A DNA stretch of 64,000 bases from Datura wrightii (taxonomy: Eukaryota; Streptophyta; Magnoliopsida; Solanales; Solanaceae): contig JASDFA010000001.1 in assembly GCA_035772735.1 (NCBI GenBank), positions 80,130,001-80,194,000 of the forward strand, written 5' to 3'. This document shows positions 48,201 to 60,200 of this stretch, piece by piece. Under the pieces are notes generated by a model. The model was not told the DNA's origin. It saw only the letters and a program-made list of their open reading frames with translations, and made no database searches. A program made the position numbers and the translations under genes. The first letter of the stretch is position 1, and each line of letters begins with the position of its first letter.

Positions 48201-51200
48201 TCAATTTTTACAAGGAACCTTTCAAGAACAAGAGATTTGGGAGAGTGTTAAAGCATGTGCAGGGGACAAAGCCCCTGGACCAGATGGGTACTACATGGCT
48301 TTTTTTAAACATTGCTGGGAGGCCATAAGCACAGATGTGGTGGCGGCTGCACAAAATTTCTATCATCAGGGATTTTTTGAAAAGAGCTTCAATGCTACTT
48401 GTATCGCATTGATACCTAAGAAGGTTGGAGCTATAGAACTGAGAGACTTTAGGCCTATCAGCTTGATAGGTAGTGTCTACAAAATCATATCCAAGCTCTG
48501 GACAGAAAGATTGAAGAAAGTGATACACAAATTAGTGGATGAACAGCAAATGGCTTTCATCAAAGGCAGACAAATAGTGGATGCCATTTTAGTTGCTAAT
48601 GAATGCATTGATGCTAGGATCAAAAGTAAAGCCACGGGTATCCTGTGCAAGTTAGATATTGAGAAGGCCTTTGATCACTTGAATTGGAATTTCCTATTGG
48701 GGATGCTTAGGAAGGTGGGATTTGGAGAAACTTGGATCAAATGGATCCAATTGTGTATAAGCACAGTTAAGTTTTCAGTACTTGTTAATGGTTGCCTAGC
48801 TGGATTCTTCCCTTCTTAGAGAGGCTTGAGGCTCCATTTTTGATCATCATTGCCATGGAAGGTTTAAATGATATGTTACAGATAGATCGAATAAACAACT
48901 GGATCAGAGCATTTAAAGTAACTTCCAGGCAAGATGGTAACATGATGATTTCACATTTGCAATTTGCAGATAATACGTTGATTTTCTGTGAGGCACAAAT
49001 AAATCAAGTTATAATGCGAAAGGTGATTTTCATTTTATTTGAGGCCATTTCTAGTTTGCACATTAACTGAAACAAAAGCTTTATTTATCCAGTTAATGAG
49101 GTAGAAGAAATTCAGAGATTGTCTAGTACTCTTGGAGGTAGAATTAGGGAACGTCCAACAACTTATCTAGGAATGCCTCTGGGGGCAAAAAGCAAATCAA
49201 AAAATATATGGAATCAGGTGTTGGAGAAATGTGAAAAGAAGTTGGCAAATTGGAAAATCAATACTTATCCATAGGAGGAAGGCTTACCTTGATAAACTCT
49301 GCGTTAGATGCAATGCCTACTTATATGATGTCACTGTTTCCTGCTCCTGCTAGTGTAGTGGAAAGGATGGACGCCTTGAGAAGGAACTTTTTCTGGGAGG
49401 GAAATAGCGAGAAAAAAAAATTCATAATAGCCAGCAAGAAGAATGGAGGTCTTGGAATAAAGAACCTGAAGATCTAGAATCAAAGTTTAATGATGAAGTG
49501 GTTATGGAACTTCAATACAGAAGACCAGCCACTATGGAAGAAGGCGATCATGGAGAAATATGGTTGGAAGGAAGGTGGACTACCAAAATGAACAACAGTC
49601 CTTATGGAGTTAGTCTCTGGAAATTCATAAGGAACTTGTGGCCTAATTTACAATCAAAAACTATGTTCAGTGTTGGTAATGGAATGAAAGTAGCTCTGTG
49701 GAATGACAAATAGATAGAACAAGGTCCCCTGAAGCAGCTCTATCCAAACATATACTCTCTCAATCAACAACAAAATTCAACAATTGGATTGGTCTGGGGG
49801 TGTTCATGGTTGGAATTTGAGTTTTAGGAGAGCCTTAAATGATTGGGAAGTGGATAGACTACCAAGTTTTTGCAGTACTTTAGACCAATTTAAAGGGACA
49901 TCAATTGATGCAGACTGTTTGATATGGTTAGGCAACAAGAAAAACAAATTCACTATGAAAGCAGCATACAGGGAACTCACAACTCCAATTTTCCAATGTG
50001 GGACTTGGCCATGGAAGATGATCTGGAAGGTTAAGATCCCTCACAAAGCTGCATGCTTCACATGGCTTCTAGCAAGAGATGCTGTACGTACACAAGATAA
50101 GCTCATGAAAATAGGTTTATATCTTTGTTCAAGAAGCCACTTTTGTGGTAAGGAAGCAGAGACAATTTCTCATCTCTTTCTACATTGTAGTTGGACTGAC
50201 CAGCTGTGGAAGATCTTCATTAACTTGAGGGGCATTAGTTGGACTATGCTACGGAGAGTGTCTGAGATTCTAAAATGCTGGAACAGTGATGCCAATCCTT
50301 CTAATCAGAAAGTGAGATGGAAAATTGTCCCGACCTGCATGTGGGGAGAAAGAAACCAACGTTGTTTTGAAGACAAAATCATCAATTTTCAGGAACTAAA
50401 GATGAAATGTTTAGGGCTTTTCTTTTTTTGGTGTAAGCATAGTTTAATGGAAGATCCAGAATCTATTTTTGATGTATTAGATTCCTTATGAGAAGATTAA
50501 GGATTAGGAGCTTAATTTTTTGCTCAAACTGGATGAAAATATGGGGGACTACACACCCTTTGTGTGGTTTGTTATTAATATACAAATATGTTACCTTATT
50601 AGAGAAAAAAAAGACCTTGTGTAAGCACATCCCCTAGAACATGAACAAACTCAAAGTGTCGCTAATAATTTTTTTTTTCAATGGAGTGTCGATCAATTTA
50701 AATATATTTTTCTCGATCATGTTGAATAGGATTCTAAGCCATACTAATTACAGCTTAATTGGCAGTACAACGAAAGTTTTCCTTTTTCAAACGCTCTCAA
50801 CTCTTCCAATAACTTTTGTAGCCAAAAAACCTCACAAACACCCTAGACCATAGCTTATATTTTGCTTACGCACTTGATCTTGCAACTACACTTTCCTTCT
50901 TATTTTTCTAAATTAACCACGTTCCCTCCTACTAGTGTATTGCAACTGAATGTACATCTTCTATCATCTAAAGATCCAAACCAATTCGCGTCTAAAAGAA
51001 GCTTCTATCTGGACGTAAATCATGTTTGGAGATGAGCAAACCTTTCCTTACAGCCGACTTCAGACCCCGCAAAATGTGAAAGAAACTTGCATATGAATTA
51101 ACTCACCAAGTTGACTAAATAGGCTATGTCAGTATAGTGAGAGAGAGATAAATGAATCTCCCAACCAACCTCTGTTATCTTTCCTTATCAACTGAACCTC

Positions 51201-54200
51201 CAACATTGTTTGTAACTTGTAATTGCTTTCAATAGGCGATTATGTTGGCTAACCAACCTCTGATATCTTTCCTTATCAACTGAACCTCCAACCTTGTTTG
51301 TAACTTGTGATTGCTTTCAATAGGCGATTATGTTGGCTTGCAACCTTTTATACCAATTTCTTTAAAGAGATCTAGAATATATTTCCTCTGAGAAATAAAG
51401 ATTCTTTTTTTGATCTAGCAACCTCAATCCCCAAGAAGCACTGCAACTTCCATAGATTTTCTATTTCACATTCTTGTGCTAACAGTTTCTGCAATCGCGT
51501 CATCTCCTCTTTGTGTATTTACCTTTTTGATGTCTTATGAAGAGGATGTGATCAACACTGCTTTGTTGGTAACTGAAAGAGTTAATCGCTTTGGATAATC
51601 TGTCAAACCAAGCTTTAGGGGATTGTTTCAAGTCTATACAAGGCTTGTTTTGGTCTACATCCCTTTCCTTGACCTTTGTTCGGTATCAAATCCAGAGGGA
51701 TCTCCATATAAACCTCTTCTTCTTAGTCTCCATGATTTGAAATGTATTCTTCACATCCAACTGTTGTAAGTCCCATCAAGATTAATTGCACAGAATAAAA
51801 GAATTTTGATAGTGTTCGTCTTTGCAACTGAGGCAAACGTCTCCTTATAATCAACTCCATAAGTTTGACTGAGTCCCTTAGCCACCAATCTTGCTTTAAT
51901 CTTTCAATCGAGCCATCGGCTTTATTTTTCATAGTGCGACCCACTGCAGTCACCAACTTTTTGTCTAGTGCTGAAGTGAGAAGTTCCCAAGTTATTTTTT
52001 GAGAGGGCCTTCATTTTTCAATCAAATATTGCTTCCATTTAGGATTTGCAAAAGCTTCCCTCAAATGTAGGAAAATAAACACAGAAGTAATAGACAAAGC
52101 AAAGGCCCTATTGGAGAGAGACAATATTAGATAAAGGATGTCTGGTACAAGACCTTACTCTATTTTTAGGGACTCATTCAGAAATGTAGATAACTCATCG
52201 GTAGAAGAGAATTCAACTTCGATAGATTGCATAATGTCTTCTTCTGCTTTATTTCTCCTTGAGAATTTATTGTTTATTGACTGATTGATTAGCTTAATTG
52301 CAGGAGTAGATTGATATTGTAATAGATTATGTATCATTGTCTTTCCTTATTTAGTTGGGACTCATTGTACAAGTACCCATTCTCATTAAATTTAAGTTTA
52401 TCAAGACATACGAAGAAGCATTTTCTTATTCTTGAAATCTTCATATATCAGAGTTGTTGCTACCTTTTGAAGTGAATCTTCTCCCTCGCAGCACTAGGGT
52501 TCTTTTTCTCAGAATAGATTGAGTTTTCTCCCTCACATAAGTTGTCTGCATCTAAATGATTTTTTGTCAGTGCTATAGAAAAACTGACACCACCACAAGG
52601 TTTGGCAAGCCACGGCGACCAAACCCCAACCAGACGTTGGAAACCGCCTCTGACATACCCTTATGTGCCGCTAGAATTTTCGACTTCGACGACACCTCAT
52701 TGTCACGTGCCAGCGCGTGAGACCTTTTTTGGCGACTTTTTTTCCTTATTTGTTCTTCCTTGGGGATAGCCAACACATTCCGAGCCTACCCATAACACTT
52801 CGGCCATTTTCTGATCACCAGAAGTAATTTCTGGCGTGACAGTCACTGTTCTGGCAACTTTCTGACTACTATTTTAAACTATTTGACCCCTTTATTTCAC
52901 TAGCCAGTTCAAGCCCACCCATCTCGATTTCATCATTTTCTAACGTCCAACCATTGTTCCAACCAGATCTCCGGTCATTATTCAGTTTCCAAAAATTTTC
53001 CGGCAACAGTGTTGACCATCTGCATCTTTTTGTGAGGCATTTCTTCTTGGAACGCTTGTTGATTTTTAGATCTTTGTTTGTTCAAACTATGGAGAGACAA
53101 AGGGAGCATAATAATCCTCTTTCATAAATTCAGTGTCTGATTTGGGAAACTAGATGGGCAAGTACGTACCTTGCTTGGACAAAGTCTTGCTTGCTTTTTA
53201 TTAAATATAAAAATTGTTAGGTATATCACAAGAGAAAAGAAAGCACCTGTTGTAGCAAACTCTAACCATAATTATTGGGATACTGAGAATTTCCTTGTTA
53301 TGACATGGCTTCTGAACACTATGCACCCTCGAATCTTTAACGAATATTTATTGCTTGATATTGCTGAAAAAATCTAGAATTCAACTAAGTCCACTTACTC
53401 TTGCAAGAGAAATGATATCGAGATCTTTGAGATTCGAAACAAAATCCATGCCACTAAACAAGGTGAGTTGACTATCATTGATTATTATTCCGAGCTAAGT
53501 GGGTTATGACAGGAGATTGACTACTATCAAGATCACCAAGCAACATGTACTGACGGTTCTCTTTCCACAATCAGTTCAAAAGGACGGATCTACCATTTTC
53601 TGGTTGGCTTGAACCAAAGGTATGATCAAATCATGGTTCAAGTTCTCGATAATATCCTTTTTCCTTGTGCATATTCCTAAAGTTCAACGGAAAAAGAGCC
53701 AACAGATCATGCTTTATTCTGCACCAATCGAGAAGTCGGATTAGTTGTGTCTCATGAGCAACCAAGGGCAATCACTTTTGATAAGGTTACCTTCATTGTG
53801 ATTATTGTGGAAGGTCAAGGCATACAAAAGAGACATGATGGAAACTAAATGATAGACCGACTAGAGGTCGTGAAGGTCCATCAAAGGGTTAGATTACTAT
53901 TGAGGAAAATGTGGAGACATCCAGGGAAACCACTTCTGGAGAAACTGTTTTCAAATGAAGTTCAGCATCCTCATCGTATTCTGAACAAACTTGACTATCT
54001 AATGCTGCCCAGTGTTTTGGAAAGTGAGAAGCGTAAAAAAGCAATGAGGGCTCGCTTCGCCGAACGAGAAGCGTGAAGCGAAGCGCATGCTTTTTTCAAC
54101 TAAAGCGGAATTTAGTACATAAAAAATATTAAATTTGCATAGATAAATAACCAAGAACTCAATAGAAATAACACATTAAATAAATCTTACAAGTCTCAAA

Positions 54201-57200
54201 TTGAAAAGTAAATAATAGATACTAGAACTAGAATAAAAGAGCTACATACAATCACAAACAAAAAAGAATAGAATATTTGTCAGCGCAAACAGAGAAAGTT
54301 AAAAAAAGCTAACAAAACAAAGAAGAAAAATGGAGAACATAAAAGCTACAGTAAACTAACAGAGGAGAAGAGAAGAGAGAAGAATTGAAAAAAGAGGGGG
54401 AGAGGTATAGAAAACAGAGGGAAAAAACGAAGAAAGAGGAGAAGAGAAAATGAGTAGAAAACAGAGGGAAAAAGAAAATAGAAAAAATCAAAAAGAGGAG
54501 AAGAGGAGAAGAGAAAATCAAAGAAAAGAAGAGAGAAGAGAAGAACTTAACTGAGTCAATAGAATTGGAGAAGAAGAGGAGCAGCAGGAAGAATCAAAGA
54601 AGATGCGTAAGAAAAAGAGACTCTTCACGCTCGTCTCACTTCTCGCTTCTTCTGTTGAAGCGAGCGCTTTTTTCATCTTGCCTCGCTTTAGTGCCCTGAA
54701 GCACTTGACCCTCGCCTCGCATCGCTTCACGCTTTAAGTGCTGAAGCGAGCGCTTTTAACAACACTGATGCTGCCAGTTCCAATTATGTGAAGTTAGGTA
54801 TTACTTTTAATGCTCAGCTTAATTAATGGATTATTGATTCTGATGTGAACAGACACATGACAGGCTCCTCTAGAGGCTTTCAAAACTACTCTCCTAGTCC
54901 TAAAGGGGATTATGTCACAATAGCCAATGGCTCCCTAACCCTTGTCTCTAAAACAGGTTTAGTTATTTGTTCCACTGGCATTACATCATCCATTTTAGAT
55001 GGTACCTTAGACATTCTTGAAGAGACAGGAATGACGAGATTAGACCCATTGACACTCTTGTGGATCCGAATACTAAACTCCTGCCAGGACATAGGGAGCC
55101 ACTCAGTGATCCCTAGAAGATATAGGCAGTTGGTTGGTAAGTTGAATTGTCACACGGTGACTAGACCTGTCATTTCTTATCCTGGGAGTATTGTAAGTTT
55201 ATGGATTTCCCTGTGATACTCATTGGGATGCAGTCGTCGACATTCTGCGATATATAAAGTCAACTCAAAGCAAAGGACAACTCTTTTGAAGATCGAGGTT
55301 ATGAGAAGATTGTTGGATATACAAACGCTGATTGGGAAGGATCACCTTTTGATAGACTTGGTATCTTGGAAGAGTAAGAAACAGAATGTGGTTGTTAGAT
55401 CTAGTGTAGAAGCATAATATCGAGCAATGGTGTAGCAACTTGTAAGCTAGTTTGGATCAAACAATTGGTCAAAACATTAAAATTTGGAGAAGTCAGTGGA
55501 ACTTGTGTGTGATGTCAAGTGGTTCCTCGTATTGCATCAAATCCGTACTTCAGGAGAGATCTAAGCACGTTGAGATTAACTGTCATTTTATTAGAGAAAA
55601 GATACTCTCAGGAGATATTGTCACAAAACTTGTGAAGTCAAGTGATCAGTTTGCAAATATTTAGACCAAGTCCCTAACTGGTCCTCGTAGTTACATTTGT
55701 AACAAGCTCGATACATATGACACATGTGCACCAGTTTGAGGGAATGTGTTAGAATAGGATTACATAGGGTGTCCTACATGAAAAAGGATTATAGTGTATA
55801 GTCTATAAATACGGTTTAGTGTACTAAATTAGTTTACACAATTCAATACTCCTATTAGCAACCTATCTCACCTGTTTCTCCAGCTCATCCATAACATCTG
55901 CAAATAAGTCTTTTGCCTTTGACCCTGAAGTATTTGATGAGACAGCCAGATATGCAGCTAAATCTTTGATCTGCAAGCACAAAATAAAAAAGGAAATTTT
56001 TTTCTTTTTTGAATAAGTTAACCAGAAAAAAAAAAAAGGAAATTCTTGGATGTGAAATTCAAAAAGATAAAAAGGAAATTCATGAAGGTAATCATTCTCA
56101 CTGAAACTAAAAAAGAATAACTAACTTTGATGCAATAATCACGCCAGTTGGTTTTTGCATTAAGTATTCCAGCGGCAACATGCTCCTCCATCAGTTTTCG
56201 GAACTCATCACGATTTTTACGTTCTGCTTTCCTCAATTCTTCCTATTTGAATCCACGGTGTATGCCCAGTGAGAAAGAGATAAAACAAATTCTCCAAAGA
56301 TTCCAAGAGTCTAATTAATAATATACCATCCGTAGTTTCCTTTGCTCCTCCTCTTCCCTCTCTAAATCACGTATATATTCCTAATACAGAAAAGGTTGCA
56401 ACATAACTTCAAAGCTGGGGCATATAAATGAGATGTTTGAAAAAAGTTATTTATGATGTATTAGAAAAAATGAGAACTGCCTGGAAAATCTCCAAGCGAT
56501 CAATTTTCTCAAGGCTGGAGCATCTTTCATCAGCTTCTAGGCGGTCCTGAACTTTCCGCCACTGGCTACTGGCCTGATCAAAAAGAAGTCAGCAACAATG
56601 AAAGTTCTATCTCCTGGAAATAGAAAAACATAAAATAGGCACTGATGCTAATTCCACTGGAACAAATACCTTAATAAAATCACAGGATTTTAAAAGTTCC
56701 AGATACTCCACTCTATTCTGCTTCTGCTCCTCCAATGCCCTTGCACGCTCCTAAAAAAGATCCAGTACAAATAAACTAAAATTTCTCTTTAAAGCAGTCC
56801 ATATCTACAAAAAGAGACTTTAACTACACTTGCATGAAAGTATTAAAAAAGTTTCCTCTATTTTTAGGGCGGAGGGAGGAGATGAAGAAGCATATCATAG
56901 TTTCAAGTTTCAAACAAAATTACATGCAATACATGAACATTGAATCTTTACAGCACTTCTTCTCTCTGCTCTTTAAACCAAAAAAAGGAACAAACTTAAA
57001 GACATCCTGCAGAGGGAATGTAATGAATATTGTTAATGAAGTGGAATGGGCCTAACTCAACTTTGAAAGCTAGGTCAGGTGGTGAAGATTGTCCAAGATC
57101 ATATAAGGAAACTACAGCCCATACACCTTACCGATGTGGGATGCTAATACATATTGCACGCTAAGACTGGACATCTGGAGCATCAGGTAACATAGGTGAG

Positions 57201-60200
57201 CTAATATCTAATAGCCTAGCATCAGGATAGATCTGCCTCTAATACCATGTTTAAGAAATTGGAGCTCGCGTCTATCTCAAACTGAAAGGCTAACTCAATT
57301 AGTGAGGAGCCAAAGACCATATAACTCAACTGCAGCCCACACACTTAATCAATGTGGGAGTCCAACAGATACAAGCATACGAGAAAGCTCATTGAAAGGA
57401 GCTTCACCTTTTTCTCAAGTTCCTCCACATAATCTTCAAAAAGGTCCTCACGGTCTTTAGCTCGCTCAACAGCTTTAAAACGTTCATCATGTTCAAATAT
57501 GGAGATTGCCTTACTGAATAATCAATAGGAGATAGTTAGTGGATCAAATGGAACTTACACAAATAACGCAGCAACTTCAAGGTACAAAAAATATACAAAA
57601 AATGACCATGATCAGAAAACAAGCAGCAGACAACTTAGCATTACAAATGAAAGACAAACCTCCATCTTGAGGATGGTGACAGCTCCTTGCAATCCTGTAA
57701 GATTGAGAAATAACAGAGATTGTTGTGAAAAATACTATTTTTTCTTTTGACTAGTGAAAAATACCAGAGTCTCTTTCACATTAAGATATATCAAATGAAG
57801 ACACTCACAAAGAAAATTTCACTTACTTCTAACATTATCCTGAAATCTTCCCGAGCTTTTTTCTGTTTAAAACGTCTCTCTTCAGCTTCCAGTTTTTTCT
57901 GTTGGCTCAGATACTGGAACAGAACACAGAACTTACATAATAGCAATAGACCTTATTCTTTTTCGAATACAGTACGCTGAAACATTGAAGCAGCAATTAA
58001 CCCATTCCAGATATTTTTTATGTAGCCAAATAGCAAACTGAATAGGGAAATTTTCCATCAACTATATCATCATTGAATGCCTACTCGGAGAGATACCTCA
58101 TTAAAAGCTTGCTTCCGCTCACCAAGGGATTTTAGAGCACCATATCTTCTGTCATTGATTATTGCTCTCATGGCCTGACAAATACAATTCATGTCAAATG
58201 ATCTTCCTCAGTTATTCAGTATGCACAAAACAAGCAAGTAAAAGACCTGATCCCACGTGCAGTCAGACCCAATATTTGCAGATTCCAAAAGAGTTTTGAA
58301 TGCACTCTTTGCCCCCTAAATTTAGCAGCCAAGAGTTGAAAATAATGTGCAAAAGGATATCATAACAAGCAAAATAAGCAATCAGCCAAGGAAATAAAAT
58401 CGGATACTTAAAATAGGAGTAAGAGAAATTCTGAGAACATACATTAAAAGGGACAAACAAGCAATAAGCAAATTTACCGCTTTGCTCTCATAAACTAATG
58501 GTCCCGGATCGACTGTTTTCTCTTCTGATGGAGTAGCACTTCCTATTTCATCTATTGCAGCATCTTTCTTAACTTCCTGCATTTCAGGCACAACATCAAG
58601 CACAAAGTACAAAAGAGAAACCCTCAACAGAGCATACTCTTCACCTGTTAGCAGTTGACAAACAACTGCACTACAGAATTGTTGGATCAACATCCAGCAT
58701 AGCAGCTAATAAAAGCTTTCTTGGTGGTTTAACCACTAGTAATTGACTAATCGCATAAGTATTTCAAAAAGGCAAAGTACCTCCCTATTCTCTGGATAAA
58801 CTTCGTCGCCGTACACTACAGCATCTTGAGCTGAAGTTATCTCAGAACTACTGCAAAAATTGAATTCCAAATATGATAGCAACACAAGCCAGAGGAAAAT
58901 TTAGAACATATAAATCTGAAAGCATACACTGGTGTCACGACAGAATTTCCCAAGGTTACTGCAATTCCAATTTTCTCTGAATTAGTGTCAGCTGGCGAAG
59001 CAGGTTCTGAAGAATTCTGAATTTCAACTGCATCAATCGTCGGAGAAGCAACCTTACCAGCTAAACTTGATGATTCTGAAGCCACAATCGTTGGTAAGTT
59101 AGAAACTGGTGACACAGCAATTGGACTTGATATAGCTCCTTGTGCCGAAACTAATGAACCATCTGCACCGGGGGATGATGTTTTAACACCAGAAATGGAT
59201 TCAAAATCAGAGGCGTGCGAAATAGTGTCCTTTTCACGAGCCAACTGTGAATGTATAAATAATTAGATTTTTTGAGAAATACAGTATCCAAGAAAACAGA
59301 ATATTGTCCCTTCTTATCATGCTATTTAAAGCAAGGAACAAACCCATATTTGGTTCTAAAATCTAACACCACCTTGACTTCATCAGGCATTTTCCATTTT
59401 GACTTTCTAGTAACATTGTTGTAGTAATACCTGCAGAAAATAATCAAAGCAATCAGCATTATGCATAAATAACAGACAAAAGTGCCCACTGTAAAAGACA
59501 ATTGGAAAGAGGACAAGAAAATATATAAGTTACACACTTTCTTCCCTCAGGACTTGTAAATTCTCTCCAGTCAGTTGATGCATCTGCCCTCTGTCCCCAA
59601 TGAAAACAGCATGAAAGCAGGTCAAGTCAAAAAACTGAACATAAATAGTATCGCAGGAGTAGAAATCAGTAACTTTCAGCAGTACAATCCCAGATGGAAG
59701 TGTTAGAATATTAATGTATATAATGCCCCACATGCAAAAAGATTACTCTGTACTGTGTAGAATATAACTAAAAATAGGGCTCAGTGTAATAACGTAGATA
59801 CACATTTTAATAATATTTTCCAGTGTTTTTTTTATCAGTAATAATATCTTCCGGTGCTTTCTCCCATGGTATCGACTTGGTGAGAAAATATGTTGTGCAA
59901 AATACCAGCTTCTTTCGAGAAAGAAAATTTCAGTCACTGTGCAATATTCCAGTAACCTAAGTGGCTGTCCACATCAATACCACTTTCTACCAGTGTTTTC
60001 CAAAAACTAATAATACACGTTCCGGCAGAACCACATCCATGCGCCTCCTAGAACTCCGACGGCACATCTAACAGACACGCCGGTACGTGAGGCCTTTTCC
60101 AATCACTATACTCTCGATTACTTGACCTTGACGCGTCACCCAAGCACACAGTGGTCTCATCAATTGTTGACTCCTCTGTTCTTGCATCTCAAATAACAGA

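Larger units (their letters stand above)
52340..55860 (+). mobile_element. Internally deleted copia element
   Basis: A plus-strand copia derivative: 5' leader (possible LTR remains before about 52,450), gag from an ATG at 53,089, zinc knuckle, start of the protease region, then a jump directly to the RNase H end (about 55,070 on), polypurine tract TTTGAGGGAATG and a 3' LTR start TGTTAGAATAGG at 55,747. Integrase and nearly all of RT are missing. The hAT-type MITE at 54,010-54,767 is inserted in gag. Confidence 0.78.
42675..55871 (-). other. 13.2-kb PRP40A intron loaded with mobile elements
   Basis: Bounded by donor GTGAGA (55,866-55,871, minus) and acceptor TTGCTTCAG before 42,674. It holds, left to right, a foldback MITE, a plus-strand LINE with another MITE inside its ORF1 region, a minus-strand copia RT fragment, and an internally deleted plus-strand copia that contains a hAT-type MITE. 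About 42,675-43,455 shows nothing recognisable. Confidence 0.9.

Noticed and set aside
52155..52337. Minus-strand frame SIEVEFSSTDELSTFLNE as part of the copia fragment
   Set aside because: It could be the integrase-RT link of that copia, but I found no firm motif, so the fragment is called only from about 52,160 down.
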